A DNA stretch of 64,000 nucleotides, from positions 5,580,001-5,644,000 of the forward strand of contig NZ_CP055153.1 in the NCBI RefSeq assembly GCF_014075995.1, read 5' to 3'. Numbering within the stretch: position 1 is the first letter of the stretch; each line of letters starts with the position of its first letter. Origin of the DNA: Adhaeribacter radiodurans (lineage in GTDB: Bacteria; Bacteroidota; Bacteroidia; Cytophagales; Hymenobacteraceae). Below are positions 46,501-54,820 of this stretch, one piece after another. The position numbers and the translations under genes are program-made. The notes under the pieces are model-generated. The model searched no databases. It saw nothing but the letters and a program-made list of their open reading frames with translations, and was not told where the DNA came from.

Positions 46501-47007
46501 GTGGACAGCAGCAGGGCAAAATTGATTGGTCAAAAAATTGGCATAAAGTCAACGTTGGTCGGAATTTTAGTTGCATACCTGATAATGTCAGGTTTTATAA
46601 TGATTGATTCTTCGTACTTAGATGCTTTACTTTGGTTTACAAAAATTGATTATTGGATAAACTTATTAGTCGGAACAATTGCATTTATTCTTTCCGGATA
46701 CTTCTATGGCCGACTTGCTGGATTTCTAATTTTAATAAAAAAGAAAGATTATGAATTAACAGGCATAATCATTGGCTTCTTAACACTTTGGACTGGGACA
46801 CTACTTGGAAGCACAATAGGTTTTATACAAGAAGGCCTTGATAATTTTGGTACATACGACAATCCGATTGTAGATTATTACTTTAAGCCAATATTTTGGA
46901 TTACATTTTTCGGCTTTATACCTGTTATCATTGTTGGACTTTGGTTTGGCAAAAAAATTAAAAAAGCAGGAGCTTCTATAAAAATACCTACCGCTAACAT
47001 TGTATAA
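46501..47007 (+). CDS. Small membrane protein, four transmembrane segments (cassette gene 1)
   Basis: 168 residues from a GTG start (46501), with hydrophobic segments at about 14-32, 44-66, 80-103 and 130-150 and basic ends. I recognise no family. Its last codons and TAA (47005-47007) lie inside the attC-like palindrome at 46993-47061, which is the usual arrangement of integron cassettes. Its leader is the repeat at 46387-46475. Confidence 0.7.
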   Translation: MDSSRAKLIGQKIGIKSTLVGILVAYLIMSGFIMIDSSYLDALLWFTKIDYWINLLVGTIAFILSGYFYGRLAGFLILIKKKDYELTGIIIGFLTLWTGTLLGSTIGFIQEGLDNFGTYDNPIVDYYFKPIFWITFFGFIPVIIVGLWFGKKIKKAGASIKIPTANIV

Positions 47008-47061
47008 ACATTATGTCACGGCCGACGGCCTTGCACGTTGTTTATACGAGACCGTTGAAGC
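46993..47061 (+). repeat. attC-like palindrome 2
   Basis: GCTAAC at the left, GTATAAACA paired with TGTTTATAC, a central perfect GGCCG-A-CGGCC, and CCGTTGAAGC at the right. It is colinear with the IS-split site at 41341-41403/43066. The right box GTTGAAG fits GTTRRRY at six of seven positions. Confidence 0.7.
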
Positions 47062-47066
47062 TAATA

Positions 47067-47537
47067 ATGAAAAAGAGAAAAACGTATCAAGAGGAAGTAG
47101 CAAAACTAATAAGGGCGATTGAAATTGCTGTTGATTCTTTTGAAAAGTACTGCCCTAAGGATTTGGATAAAACCAGCCATGAACATGTTATTTCTTGCTA
47201 TAAAGGATGGAAAGAAGAGCTATTGCATCCCCTACCACAATACATGAATCTAGCATCTTTAAAATATTTCATTGAAGACGTGTTTACCTATTTTCAAGAA
47301 TCATCAGGAGAGACAACAGAATATTTCTGGAAAAGGATTAATAATGAAGCGCTTGGTTATGAGAGGGAAAATAAACTCAAAAAAATACTTGACCGTGGAA
47401 GAATTAAAGGTAGAATAGAATTTGATTATGTGACAGACATGATGGTAGTAGCTGAGCAAGTAGGACTAACTACAAAAGAGGAGTCAATTAGATTAGGAAA
47501 TATGTTGGATAAATTTGAATTTAAAAAGAAAAAATAA
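47067..47537 (+). CDS. Hypothetical protein (cassette gene 2)
   Basis: 156 residues from ATG 47067. An upstream ATG at 47013 lies inside palindrome 2 and its 18 extra residues are translated repeat, so it is not used. The protein is charged, probably all-helical (KKRKTYQEEVAKLIRAIEIA, LKKILDRGRIKGRIEFDYVTDM), without known motifs. Its stop lies 3 bp before the next palindrome (47540-47592). Confidence 0.7.
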   Translation: MKKRKTYQEEVAKLIRAIEIAVDSFEKYCPKDLDKTSHEHVISCYKGWKEELLHPLPQYMNLASLKYFIEDVFTYFQESSGETTEYFWKRINNEALGYERENKLKKILDRGRIKGRIEFDYVTDMMVVAEQVGLTTKEESIRLGNMLDKFEFKKKK

Positions 47538-47539
47538 CT

Positions 47540-47592
47540 GGCTACACAACACCTATAGGGCATAAACGCACCATAGCCAAACCATTGTAGGC
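47540..47592 (+). repeat. attC-like palindrome 3
   Basis: GGCTACACAAC at the left and ATTGTAGGC at the right are imperfect inverted ends; in between, CACC...GCATAAACGCACC and ATAGCC can pair weakly. It lies directly behind cassette gene 2. Similar in size and end bases to the site at 48203-48256. Confidence 0.55.
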
Positions 47593-47690
47593 AATTCAAA
47601 AGACAACGACTCTATAAAAATGACGGGGTAATTATATTTGTAGACATAATTTTAAAACTTCAGACAACAAAGCAAAGAGAACTATTTCTA

Positions 47691-48104
47691 ATGGACATTT
47701 TAGAAAAAAACAAAGCAGTTGTAAGGCAATTCAACAGGGAAGTGATTGAACAATGTAATTGGGAAACGTTCAATGCCATTATGGACAATGATTTTATAAA
47801 CCAAACCGCACCGCCAACCGCTAATAGAGCAGACGGTATGTGGAACACTTTCAACAATATTTTGAAACCTGCCTTCCCAGACTTGAAAGTGGAAATCTAT
47901 GATCAAATTGCAGAGAACGATAAAGTAACAACACGAAAAGCAATTATTGGAACCCACAAAGGTGTTCTTATGGGAATAGAGCCTACGGGCAAACGAATTA
48001 AAATTGACGTAATTGACATAGTAAGGCTGAAAGACGGAAAATACCTGGAGCATTGGGGTATTAACACCCTACAGACTGTAATTATAGAACTTAAAAAAGG
48101 ATGA
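47691..48104 (+). CDS. SnoaL-like ester cyclase family protein (cassette gene 3)
   Basis: A 137-residue NTF2-fold protein: VVRQFNREVIEQCNWETFNAIMDNDFINQTAPPTANRADGM, then FPDLKVEIYDQIAENDKVTTRKAIIGTHKG and a C-terminal RLKDGKYLEHWGINTLQ. Typical of predicted ester cyclases; substrate unknown. It is the third gene of the palindrome-separated series; the next palindrome comes 98 bp later. Confidence 0.85.
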   Translation: MDILEKNKAVVRQFNREVIEQCNWETFNAIMDNDFINQTAPPTANRADGMWNTFNNILKPAFPDLKVEIYDQIAENDKVTTRKAIIGTHKGVLMGIEPTGKRIKIDVIDIVRLKDGKYLEHWGINTLQTVIIELKKG

Positions 48105-48202
48105 TAAGACAAAAACTATTTACTAAATCGGTTTTGCAATATGGTGGCTGACGCATAAGTACCGAATGATTAAAATACTATTGAACATTAGTAATAAATT
48201 TA

Positions 48203-48256
48203 GCCTAACGCAACACGGAAAGCCACCCCATCGCAAAGCCTTGAACCGTTGGAGGC
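48203..48256 (+). repeat. attC-like palindrome 4
   Basis: The left box GCCTAAC fits the attC 5' consensus RYYYAAC exactly; the right box GTTGGAG (48248-48254) fits GTTRRRY at six of seven. The outer ends GCCT...AGGC are inverted. It lies between the ester-cyclase gene and the AraC-type gene and closes the series. Confidence 0.6.
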
Positions 48257-48283
48257 AAGAAGTCTTACATAAACCACATAGAC

Positions 48284-48682
48284 ATGGAAGCTCTTCCAAA
48301 AATTTCAGTGCGACAGCGGCAAATCAGGACGGAGTTTTTAAAAGAATTAGATAAACATATTCTGGACGTGGCTACCGGACGCGTGGAAACCATGTTTGAG
48401 ATAAAAGAGTTTGCCAACCTCTTACACATCCACCCCAGGCACCTGACCAATACCGTAAAATTAACCACCGGCAAACACCCATGCTTTTATTTTGAAGAAA
48501 GAATACTGGCAGCTGCCAAACAAATGCTCTCGGAAAACAAAATGAGCATAGCCCAAATAGCCACTTTGCTCACCTACGATCCCTCCAATTTTACTAAATT
48601 CTTTAAACGCTACACCGGGCAAACCCCAAAACAGTTCCGGGAAGAAGTGGTACGCGAAAAAGCGGAAAACCTCACCATTTAA
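48284..48682 (+). CDS. AraC-family helix-turn-helix protein
   Basis: A 132-residue protein that is essentially the DNA-binding half of an AraC regulator: first HTH FEIKEFANLLHIHPRHLTNTVK, second HTH MSIAQIATLLTYDPSNFTKFFKRYTGQTPKQFRE. It has no separate ligand-binding domain, so it may be a short regulator or a truncated gene. It starts 28 bp after palindrome 4. Confidence 0.88.
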   Translation: MEALPKISVRQRQIRTEFLKELDKHILDVATGRVETMFEIKEFANLLHIHPRHLTNTVKLTTGKHPCFYFEERILAAAKQMLSENKMSIAQIATLLTYDPSNFTKFFKRYTGQTPKQFREEVVREKAENLTI

Positions 48683-48769
48683 TCTGAATACCTCACCATT
48701 TTTTCCCGCTCCTTATTTTCAATTTTGCACCGACAAAGTTTTTACTGAGCTATTTAAAATTGTAAAACA

Positions 48770-48877
48770 ATGAGCAACTATTCTTCTATTTCGGAGCAAT
48801 TCTTAAATCTGCCTCTGCACCATGATGAAAACGGTTTTAAAGTAATTATGGGTAACAATCAATCCTGGGGCAGGTAA
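48770..48877 (+). pseudogene. Possible truncated gene start overlapping the kinase 3' end
   Basis: A 35-codon frame (MSNYSSISEQFLNLPLHH...) begins 87 bp after the AraC-type gene, where the regulated target of such a regulator often sits. It runs 19 bp into the 3' end of the convergent histidine kinase gene and stops. It may be the remnant of a target gene cut by rearrangement. Weak evidence. Confidence 0.3.
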
Positions 48878-50058
48878 ATCTCAAAAGTGGTACCGGCACC
48901 GGGTTGAGAGTGAATTTGCAAGGTTCCTTCTAACTCTTGAACCAGGTTGGCTACTAAAGGCAAACCTAAACCAAATCCTTGTTCCCCACTTGTGCCCTTG
49001 GTTGAGGTAGCTGTTTGCTGAAGAATTTGCGTAATGGTTTCTTCGTCTAAGCCAACACCGCTATCTTCTACTACCAGGTGCAGGGTATTATTAGTTTCTC
49101 CTTTCAGCAAATCCAAAAACACACTAACCCGGCCTTGAGTCGGGGTAAACTTAATGGCGTTACTAATTAAATTTCCTAATATTTGTAATAATTTGTTTTT
49201 AGAAAAAGGAATATGACTTACGGCCGGGTTAAGATTTACCTGAAAACTAACGTTTTTATTTTGGGCCTGAAGGCGATGTAATTTTTCGAGCTTTTCTTTT
49301 AATTGGACCAGAGTAATCTGCCATTCGGGCGTGGCATCTGCCTTTCTGGAAGAAGTTAAGATTTCCTCGGCCAGTTCTATAAGTGATTGACTGCTTTTTT
49401 GAATCATCCCCAACGCTTCTAAAGTAGTAGCCACTGAATTTTGATACCCTTCATCGAGCACCACCTGGCACAAAGCCTGAATTGCCCGAATGGGCCCTTG
49501 CACGTCGTGCACTAACTTTTTCGGTAGTTGGTTGGCTTCTGTTAATTGGTGCTGCAATGTGTTAATGGTGCGCATGGCTTGCAACCGATTAACTATTTCG
49601 GCCGCAATAATTTGCAGCAACTCTATCTTTTCGGGGGCTAAAGCGTTTACTTTCGTATCCAGAACACATAAGGAGCCTACATTATACCCTTCCTGGGTTT
49701 TAAGCGGAACGCCCAGGTAATAGCGTAAATCAGGATAATTGGTAAGGAGTGATTTATTTAAGAACCTCTCGTCGGCGGTTAAATCGTTAATTTCTAAGTA
49801 ATCTGGCTGAGTAATAGTATATTGGCAAACCGAATCCTCCCGGGGCAACTGTTTCAATGGAAGTCCCTGACGGGCAATGGACCATTGCACAAGCGGATCA
49901 ATCAAATTAATCAAAGAAATAGGGGTACCAGCTACTTGAGAAGCCAGATACGTAAAATCAGAAAATTTATCTTCTAAATTAATGTAATCTAAATCAAATC
50001 CGGCCAGGTTTTTAATTCGTTCAGATTCATTCAGGGGAACCGGAAATTTACTTTGCAT
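48859..50058 (-). CDS. GAF-domain sensor histidine kinase
   Basis: A 399-residue soluble kinase. A GAF domain spans about 25-160 (SVCQYTITQPDYLEI, YLGVPLKTQEGYNVGSLCVLD). The phosphoacceptor is His184 in KLVHDVQGPIRAI, followed by the ATPase with N box LGNLISNAIKF, G1 VEDSGVGLDE and G2 GFGLGLPLV. The H box has Val-Gln-Gly in place of the common Leu-Arg-x-Pro order (HDVQGP). No transmembrane segment, so it senses a cytoplasmic signal. No response regulator is adjacent. Confidence 0.9.
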   Translation of the reverse strand: MQSKFPVPLNESERIKNLAGFDLDYINLEDKFSDFTYLASQVAGTPISLINLIDPLVQWSIARQGLPLKQLPREDSVCQYTITQPDYLEINDLTADERFLNKSLLTNYPDLRYYLGVPLKTQEGYNVGSLCVLDTKVNALAPEKIELLQIIAAEIVNRLQAMRTINTLQHQLTEANQLPKKLVHDVQGPIRAIQALCQVVLDEGYQNSVATTLEALGMIQKSSQSLIELAEEILTSSRKADATPEWQITLVQLKEKLEKLHRLQAQNKNVSFQVNLNPAVSHIPFSKNKLLQILGNLISNAIKFTPTQGRVSVFLDLLKGETNNTLHLVVEDSGVGLDEETITQILQQTATSTKGTSGEQGFGLGLPLVANLVQELEGTLQIHSQPGAGTTFEIYLPQD

Positions 50059-50511
50059 TATAAGCTTATATAATTACGTAATAGTTCTTACATTCTTCAT
50101 TCATTAGGTTTAGTCCAAGTTTTATGTAATAACCCGTCCGGTTATTTAAACCCCAATAGCGTGCTTTTTTGCGTTAACCTAATCAAGAACCATTTGTTTT
50201 GCTCTTCATTTACTTTTTTCAGCCGAAGGAGATGTGCTTTCTTCGGAGTAATATTTTTGGTAGCTTTTTATTAAATAACTATTTTACACTTGATTTATTA
50301 TGAAAAAGGCTAGGAGTTAAAGTAGAGGCAACTTTTTATTTTACCCGAACCAAAAGGTAAAAACAACCTTTCTGCCAGCAAGCTAAAGCCAACAAAATTT
50401 ACTAAAGTGCTGTAGTTCTTGCATTTTTCCAGTTTATAAACAATTTTTAGAGTGCTGGAACAAAAGTAAAATCGGGCAAAAAGTAATTTTATTCCTATAA
50501 GTCATTTCTTT
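50059..50511. other. Intergenic gap, nothing identified
   Basis: 453 bp between divergent genes, AT-rich, no hairpin, repeat or gene seen. Confidence 0.5.
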
Positions 50512-50754
50512 ATGAGTCCTAGAAATCCGTTAATAGCCTTTTTAATCCAAGCTGCGGAGCCGCGCCTTCCCCACCCGGCCGAATACAGCGAAGAGGAAAT
50601 CTATGTTCAGGTTGTTCTCACCATGGAAGAGATCCAACAATTTCATCTTAACGATCCCGAGATGGCCATATCAATGCCCTACTTTAATGTTCTCTTCCGG
50701 AAACAATACGATAACGGTGAAGCCATAGGGTGGAGATTTGTAGAAGCAGATTAA
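50512..50754 (+). CDS. Small hypothetical protein
   Basis: An 80-residue acidic protein with EEIYVQVVLTMEEIQQFHLNDPEMAISMPYFNVLF. No known motif. It lies 144 bp before the molybdopterin oxidoreductase gene and might be in the same transcript. Codon use and balanced composition support a real gene. Confidence 0.55.
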   Translation: MSPRNPLIAFLIQAAEPRLPHPAEYSEEEIYVQVVLTMEEIQQFHLNDPEMAISMPYFNVLFRKQYDNGEAIGWRFVEAD

Positions 50755-50898
50755 CCCTGAGGAACTCTATTCACACCGGAGTAAATAAGTACTGCCCCCG
50801 TACGTAGCAACAGAATTACTTTTTCGTATAACAGAAGGTGATTTTATAATTTACTTGGTCTAATAACCGACATTTTCCCATTCATAAAATGTTTAACG

Positions 50899-53268
50899 AT
50901 GAAACAAACCCGCGACAGTATTGAAGACATCTGGGGAGAAAGAACACCATATTATCATACGCAATGGCCCGTAAGGGTAGATGAACAAATATCAGAAGAA
51001 CCCGACCACTGGGTACAATCAGCCTGCGTACTTTGTTCGACGGGTTGCGGAATGGATATTGGAGTAAAAAACGGAAAAATAGTTGGCGTTCGCGGGCGCG
51101 CAGTAGATGCGGTTAATCGGGGACGGCTTGGTCCGAAAGGCTTACATGGCTGGGTTGCCAACGAGAGTAAAGACCGCTTAACTAAACCCCTGATCCGGAA
51201 AAACGGAAAGCTGGAAGAAACCACCTGGGAAGAAGCCATGAACCTCATTGTGGAGCGGTCGAAAGAGATTATAGAAAAACATACTAGTCTGGGCATAGGC
51301 TTTTATACGTCCGGCCAGCTTTTCCTGGAAGAGTATTATACTTTAGGAGTTTTAGGAAAAGCAGGATTAGGAACACCGCACATGGATGGTAATACCCGCC
51401 TGTGCACGGCTACTTCGGCGGCGGCTTTAAAAGTTTCTTTTGGCTCTGATGGGCAGCCCGGTTCTTATACCGACCTGGATTCTGCCGAGGCTATCTTCCA
51501 CGTGGGCCATAATATTGCTTCCCAGCAAACTGTTTTATGGATGCGGATTCTGGATCGGCTGGCCGGCGAGAACCCGCCTAAACTTGTTGTGCTGGATCCC
51601 CGGGAAACTTTTACTGCCCAGCAGGCAACGGTACATTTGGCTCCTAAGCTTGGTACAAACATTCCGGTACTTAATGGATTGCTTTATTTAATTATTCAGG
51701 CCGGTAACATTGATACTAACTTTATTCAAGCTTCCACGGTAGGCTTTGAAGAACTAAAAGAAATTGTTTCGAAATGGCCCCCGGAACGCGTAGCAGAAGT
51801 ATCTGGAGTTCCCGTGGATAAGTTGCGGGCGGCGGCAGAAATATTAGGAAACACCAAAACATTGGTATCTACTGTCCTACAGGGCGTTTATCAATCCATG
51901 CAGGCCACTGCTGCTGCGGTTCAGGTAAATAATATTCATTTAATCAGAGGATTAATCGGCAAACCAGGCTGCGGCATTTACCAGATGAACGGCCAACCTA
52001 CCGCCCAGAATACCCGGGAATGCGGCGCAGATGGAGACCTTCCGGCCTTTCGAAATTGGGGCAATAAAGAACATGTTCAGCAATTAGCAGATTTATGGAA
52101 TGTGGATCCGGATCAAATTCCGCATTGGTCCCCGCCCACCCATGCGATGCAGATTTGGCGGTTTGCCGAAACAGGCTCTATTAAAATGCTCTGGATCAGC
52201 GGTACCAATCCGGCCGTTTCCATGCCTCAGTTATCCCGTATCCGAAAAATACTGGAAAAGAAAGATCTGTTTGTAATAGTTCAGGATGCTTTTATGACAG
52301 AAACATCTATCCGGGCAGATGTAGTATTACCAGCGGCTATATGGGGCGAAAAAACCGGTTGTTTTACTAATGTAGACCGTACGGTTCATATTTCCCACAA
52401 AGCGATAGAGCCACCCGGAGAAGCAAAATCTGATTTAGATATTTTTCTCGATTATTCCCGGCGTATGGGTTTTAAAGACAAAGACGGAAATCCGTTAATA
52501 AAATGGAATACGCCCGAAGAAACCTTTGAAGCCTGGAAGGAATGTACCCGAGGACGGCCTTGCGATTATACAGGCTTGAGTTATGCGAAACTTAGCCAGG
52601 GTAGTGGCATTCAATGGCCTTGCAATGAACAATTTCCGGACGGCACCCCGCATTTATATACCAATGGCAAGTTTAACACAGATTACGATTATTGTGAAAC
52701 TTTTGGCCATGACCTGGTTACTGGGGCAGCAACCACTCCAAAAGAGTACAAGGCCATAGATCCCAAAGGAAAAGCCTTTATTAAAGGGGTAGATTACCAG
52801 CCGCCGCATGAAGTGCCAGATGCCGAATATCCCTTATGGCTCACCACCGGCCGGCTGGTTTATCATTTCCATACCCGCACAAAAACAGGCAGATCGAAAG
52901 AGCTACAGGCGGCTGCCCCGGATGGTTTTGTCCAGATATCGGAAGAAGATGCCGCTAAATACGGTATTGCAGAAGGAGATATGGTAGAAGTAACCTCCCG
53001 GAGGGGAAAAGTAATGGAACCAGCTAAGATTGGCGATATCGAGCCTGGTACTCTTTTTATTCCATTTCATTATGGTTATTGGGATAAGTCAGACCGCCCC
53101 CGTGCTGCCAATGAATTAACCCTTACAGAATGGGACCCGGTAAGTAAACAGCCCCACTTTAAATATTCGGCGGTACGAATTAAAAAAGCAGATGGCAACT
53201 TTTTTTATAAAGCAGCCCACGCCGTAGAAGAAGTACTCGAGACAGTAAAGGAAAAGCTTAACTCTTAA
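50899..53268 (+). CDS. Molybdopterin oxidoreductase, nitrate reductase (NarB/NasA)-like
   Basis: A 789-residue DMSO-reductase-family enzyme. The N-terminal cluster domain shows Cys43, Cys46 and Cys50 (SACVLCSTGCG), but the fourth ligand position is Gly78 (NRGRLGPKG instead of RLCPKG or similar). Cys169 in GNTRLCTATS is the probable Mo ligand, as in NapA/NarB. Later blocks NQ-type LWISGTNPAVS, VVLPAAIWGEKTGCFTNVDRT and C-terminal molybdopterin-dinucleotide-binding LTTGRLVYHFHTRT...PFHYGYWDKSDRPRAANELT are typical. No Tat motif, so cytoplasmic. The substrate is uncertain: nitrate or another oxyanion or organic compound. It is followed 11 bp on by a partner gene. Confidence 0.88.
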   Translation: MKQTRDSIEDIWGERTPYYHTQWPVRVDEQISEEPDHWVQSACVLCSTGCGMDIGVKNGKIVGVRGRAVDAVNRGRLGPKGLHGWVANESKDRLTKPLIRKNGKLEETTWEEAMNLIVERSKEIIEKHTSLGIGFYTSGQLFLEEYYTLGVLGKAGLGTPHMDGNTRLCTATSAAALKVSFGSDGQPGSYTDLDSAEAIFHVGHNIASQQTVLWMRILDRLAGENPPKLVVLDPRETFTAQQATVHLAPKLGTNIPVLNGLLYLIIQAGNIDTNFIQASTVGFEELKEIVSKWPPERVAEVSGVPVDKLRAAAEILGNTKTLVSTVLQGVYQSMQATAAAVQVNNIHLIRGLIGKPGCGIYQMNGQPTAQNTRECGADGDLPAFRNWGNKEHVQQLADLWNVDPDQIPHWSPPTHAMQIWRFAETGSIKMLWISGTNPAVSMPQLSRIRKILEKKDLFVIVQDAFMTETSIRADVVLPAAIWGEKTGCFTNVDRTVHISHKAIEPPGEAKSDLDIFLDYSRRMGFKDKDGNPLIKWNTPEETFEAWKECTRGRPCDYTGLSYAKLSQGSGIQWPCNEQFPDGTPHLYTNGKFNTDYDYCETFGHDLVTGAATTPKEYKAIDPKGKAFIKGVDYQPPHEVPDAEYPLWLTTGRLVYHFHTRTKTGRSKELQAAAPDGFVQISEEDAAKYGIAEGDMVEVTSRRGKVMEPAKIGDIEPGTLFIPFHYGYWDKSDRPRAANELTLTEWDPVSKQPHFKYSAVRIKKADGNFFYKAAHAVEEVLETVKEKLNS

Positions 53269-53279
53269 GTAGGTATAAC

Positions 53280-53738
53280 ATGCATATCGGAAATTATTTA
53301 GGACTGGTACACCAAAGTGAAAAGGAATTAGCCGAGGCTTTTCGCCAAGTGGCCAAAGAACACGGCGACGAAGTAGATGTTTATCAAACCTGCCAGTTGC
53401 TTGCTTCCTGGTCTGACGCCCACATTGACGCCTTATTACCTTTTGTTCAAAAATATTCGGAAGAAAAAAGCAAAGAACCTGAGCGGTTAAAAAAGACCAT
53501 TTTCGAAAAGACCCGAACCGGAAGCCTGGCCTTACTACGCGATTTACATGATCTTTATCTGTTAGTTTGCGAAGTAGATCTTTGCTGGATAATTTTAAAA
53601 CAGGCGGCGACTGGCTTGCGGGATAAAGAGTTAGATGCTACTTGCCAAAGATTGAGCAAAGAAACCGAAAGACAATTATCCTGGCTTTTAACCCGAATAA
53701 AATCTGCCGCCCCACAAACGCTTATAGTGGCAGAATAA
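53280..53738 (+). CDS. Helical partner protein of the molybdopterin oxidoreductase
   Basis: A 152-residue, mostly helical soluble protein (NYLGLVHQSEKELAEAFRQVAKEHGDEVDVYQTC..., DLHDLYLLVCEVDLCWIILKQAA) of ferritin-like appearance but without the E-x2-H iron ligands in clear form. It starts 11 bp after the oxidoreductase, so is in the same operon, and a terminator follows. Role unknown: possibly assembly or electron transfer. Confidence 0.75.
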   Translation: MHIGNYLGLVHQSEKELAEAFRQVAKEHGDEVDVYQTCQLLASWSDAHIDALLPFVQKYSEEKSKEPERLKKTIFEKTRTGSLALLRDLHDLYLLVCEVDLCWIILKQAATGLRDKELDATCQRLSKETERQLSWLLTRIKSAAPQTLIVAE

Positions 53739-53773
53739 TATTTAATTGAAGTTTGAAATATCTTTTAATAAAC

Positions 53774-53808
53774 AAAAAGCCTCTTAGCCGTATTCTAAGA
53801 GGCTTTTT
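53774..53808 (+). terminator. Intrinsic terminator of the oxidoreductase operon
   Basis: AAAAAGCCTCTTAG (53774-53787) pairs with CTAAGAGGCTTTTT (53795-53808): a 14-bp perfect stem with a 7-base loop ending in a T-run, 36 bp after the partner gene stop. Confidence 0.9.
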
Positions 53809-54012
53809 AGCTCCAAAGAAAATACTCCTTAGTTCCTGAAATAGCGCCGGTAAAAATAGAAAACCCTTTGTAAAACAATCCCTGTACAGAAAAAGGTAGA
53901 GGGCATATCAGCAGTCAATTGGAGCGCAAAAGCAAATCTGTAATGCCATTGATAAGCACATAATTCCCTTTATTTTAGTATCAAAACAACTTTCTTCGAA
54001 TAAAAAAGCATA

Positions 54013-54654
54013 CTATTCGGTTTCTATTTTTTTGTAAACGTAGCCTTTAAGCTGATAAGTAGAGATAGGAATTTGGGCCGATAAAGCCGTTTTTAACCAA
54101 GGCACTAACTGCTCTTGCGTGATATTTTGAAAAGCCATAGACTGCCCACAAGCCGTAAACTTTACCCCTAAGGCTTGTAGTTCTTGAAACAAGACCGTAT
54201 TGGGGTTATCTATCTGGTACTTTTCTTTATATAGGGCACTATTATAGAAGGATTTCAAAGCCCCGCCATGAACCACCACTACCACCTCCAGGTTATTTTT
54301 CGGAACCCCAGCGGCAATATGCGTATTAATGGCGCGGGCTACTTCGGCCAGACCGTCGTTTATTTCTTTAGCCGCGGCATTATCTTTTATCCCTGTCGAT
54401 ATATCCATTAATAATTTATACTTTAGGTTCGTGTCGGGCTTTTCATTTACCTTTTCTACGGGTACCACCCCGGAATACTTGCTGCTTTTGATCAGCGGAT
54501 AAACAGCCCGAGAAGCTACAAAAGTGCGGAAGGCTTGAAACCGGGACTCCGTAGGGCGAGCAGTTGAAGTTACAGGAGCATTGGCGGCGGATTGCGCCTG
54601 GGCAAAGGTGGTAATTAGGAGGAGGACAGGTGCCATTAGTAATAGTTTTTTCAT
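54013..54654 (-). CDS. Exported DsrE-like protein
   Basis: 213 residues from ATG 54654, which begins the signal peptide MKKLLLMAPVLLLITTFAQAQ; the longer frame to 54693 is leader. The C-terminal half fits DsrE/DsrF-like folds: LEVVVVVHGGALKSFYNSALY, NTVLFQELQALGVKFTACGQSM (single Cys at the usual catalytic place) and QNITQEQLVPWLKTALSA. Periplasmic DsrE proteins may bind sulfur compounds; the exact role is unknown. Confidence 0.83.
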   Translation of the reverse strand: MKKLLLMAPVLLLITTFAQAQSAANAPVTSTARPTESRFQAFRTFVASRAVYPLIKSSKYSGVVPVEKVNEKPDTNLKYKLLMDISTGIKDNAAAKEINDGLAEVARAINTHIAAGVPKNNLEVVVVVHGGALKSFYNSALYKEKYQIDNPNTVLFQELQALGVKFTACGQSMAFQNITQEQLVPWLKTALSAQIPISTYQLKGYVYKKIETE

Positions 54655-54820
54655 GTCGCTGGATTGATGGGTGGAATGATAAAGATACTCCAATCTAGGG
54701 TATAAAAAATAACCTGAACCAGCGGACGGTACAGAAGCCTAATTTTAAGGGGTTTTAATTGGCAAAAGCCATTGCTTTTATCGCCCAATTGTGTAAACTT
54801 TCAGTAATCCAGTAGTAGAG

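Noticed and set aside
47013-47066. Upstream start of cassette gene 2
   Set aside because: The 18 extra codons are the attC-like palindrome itself; ATG 47067 starts a normal protein.
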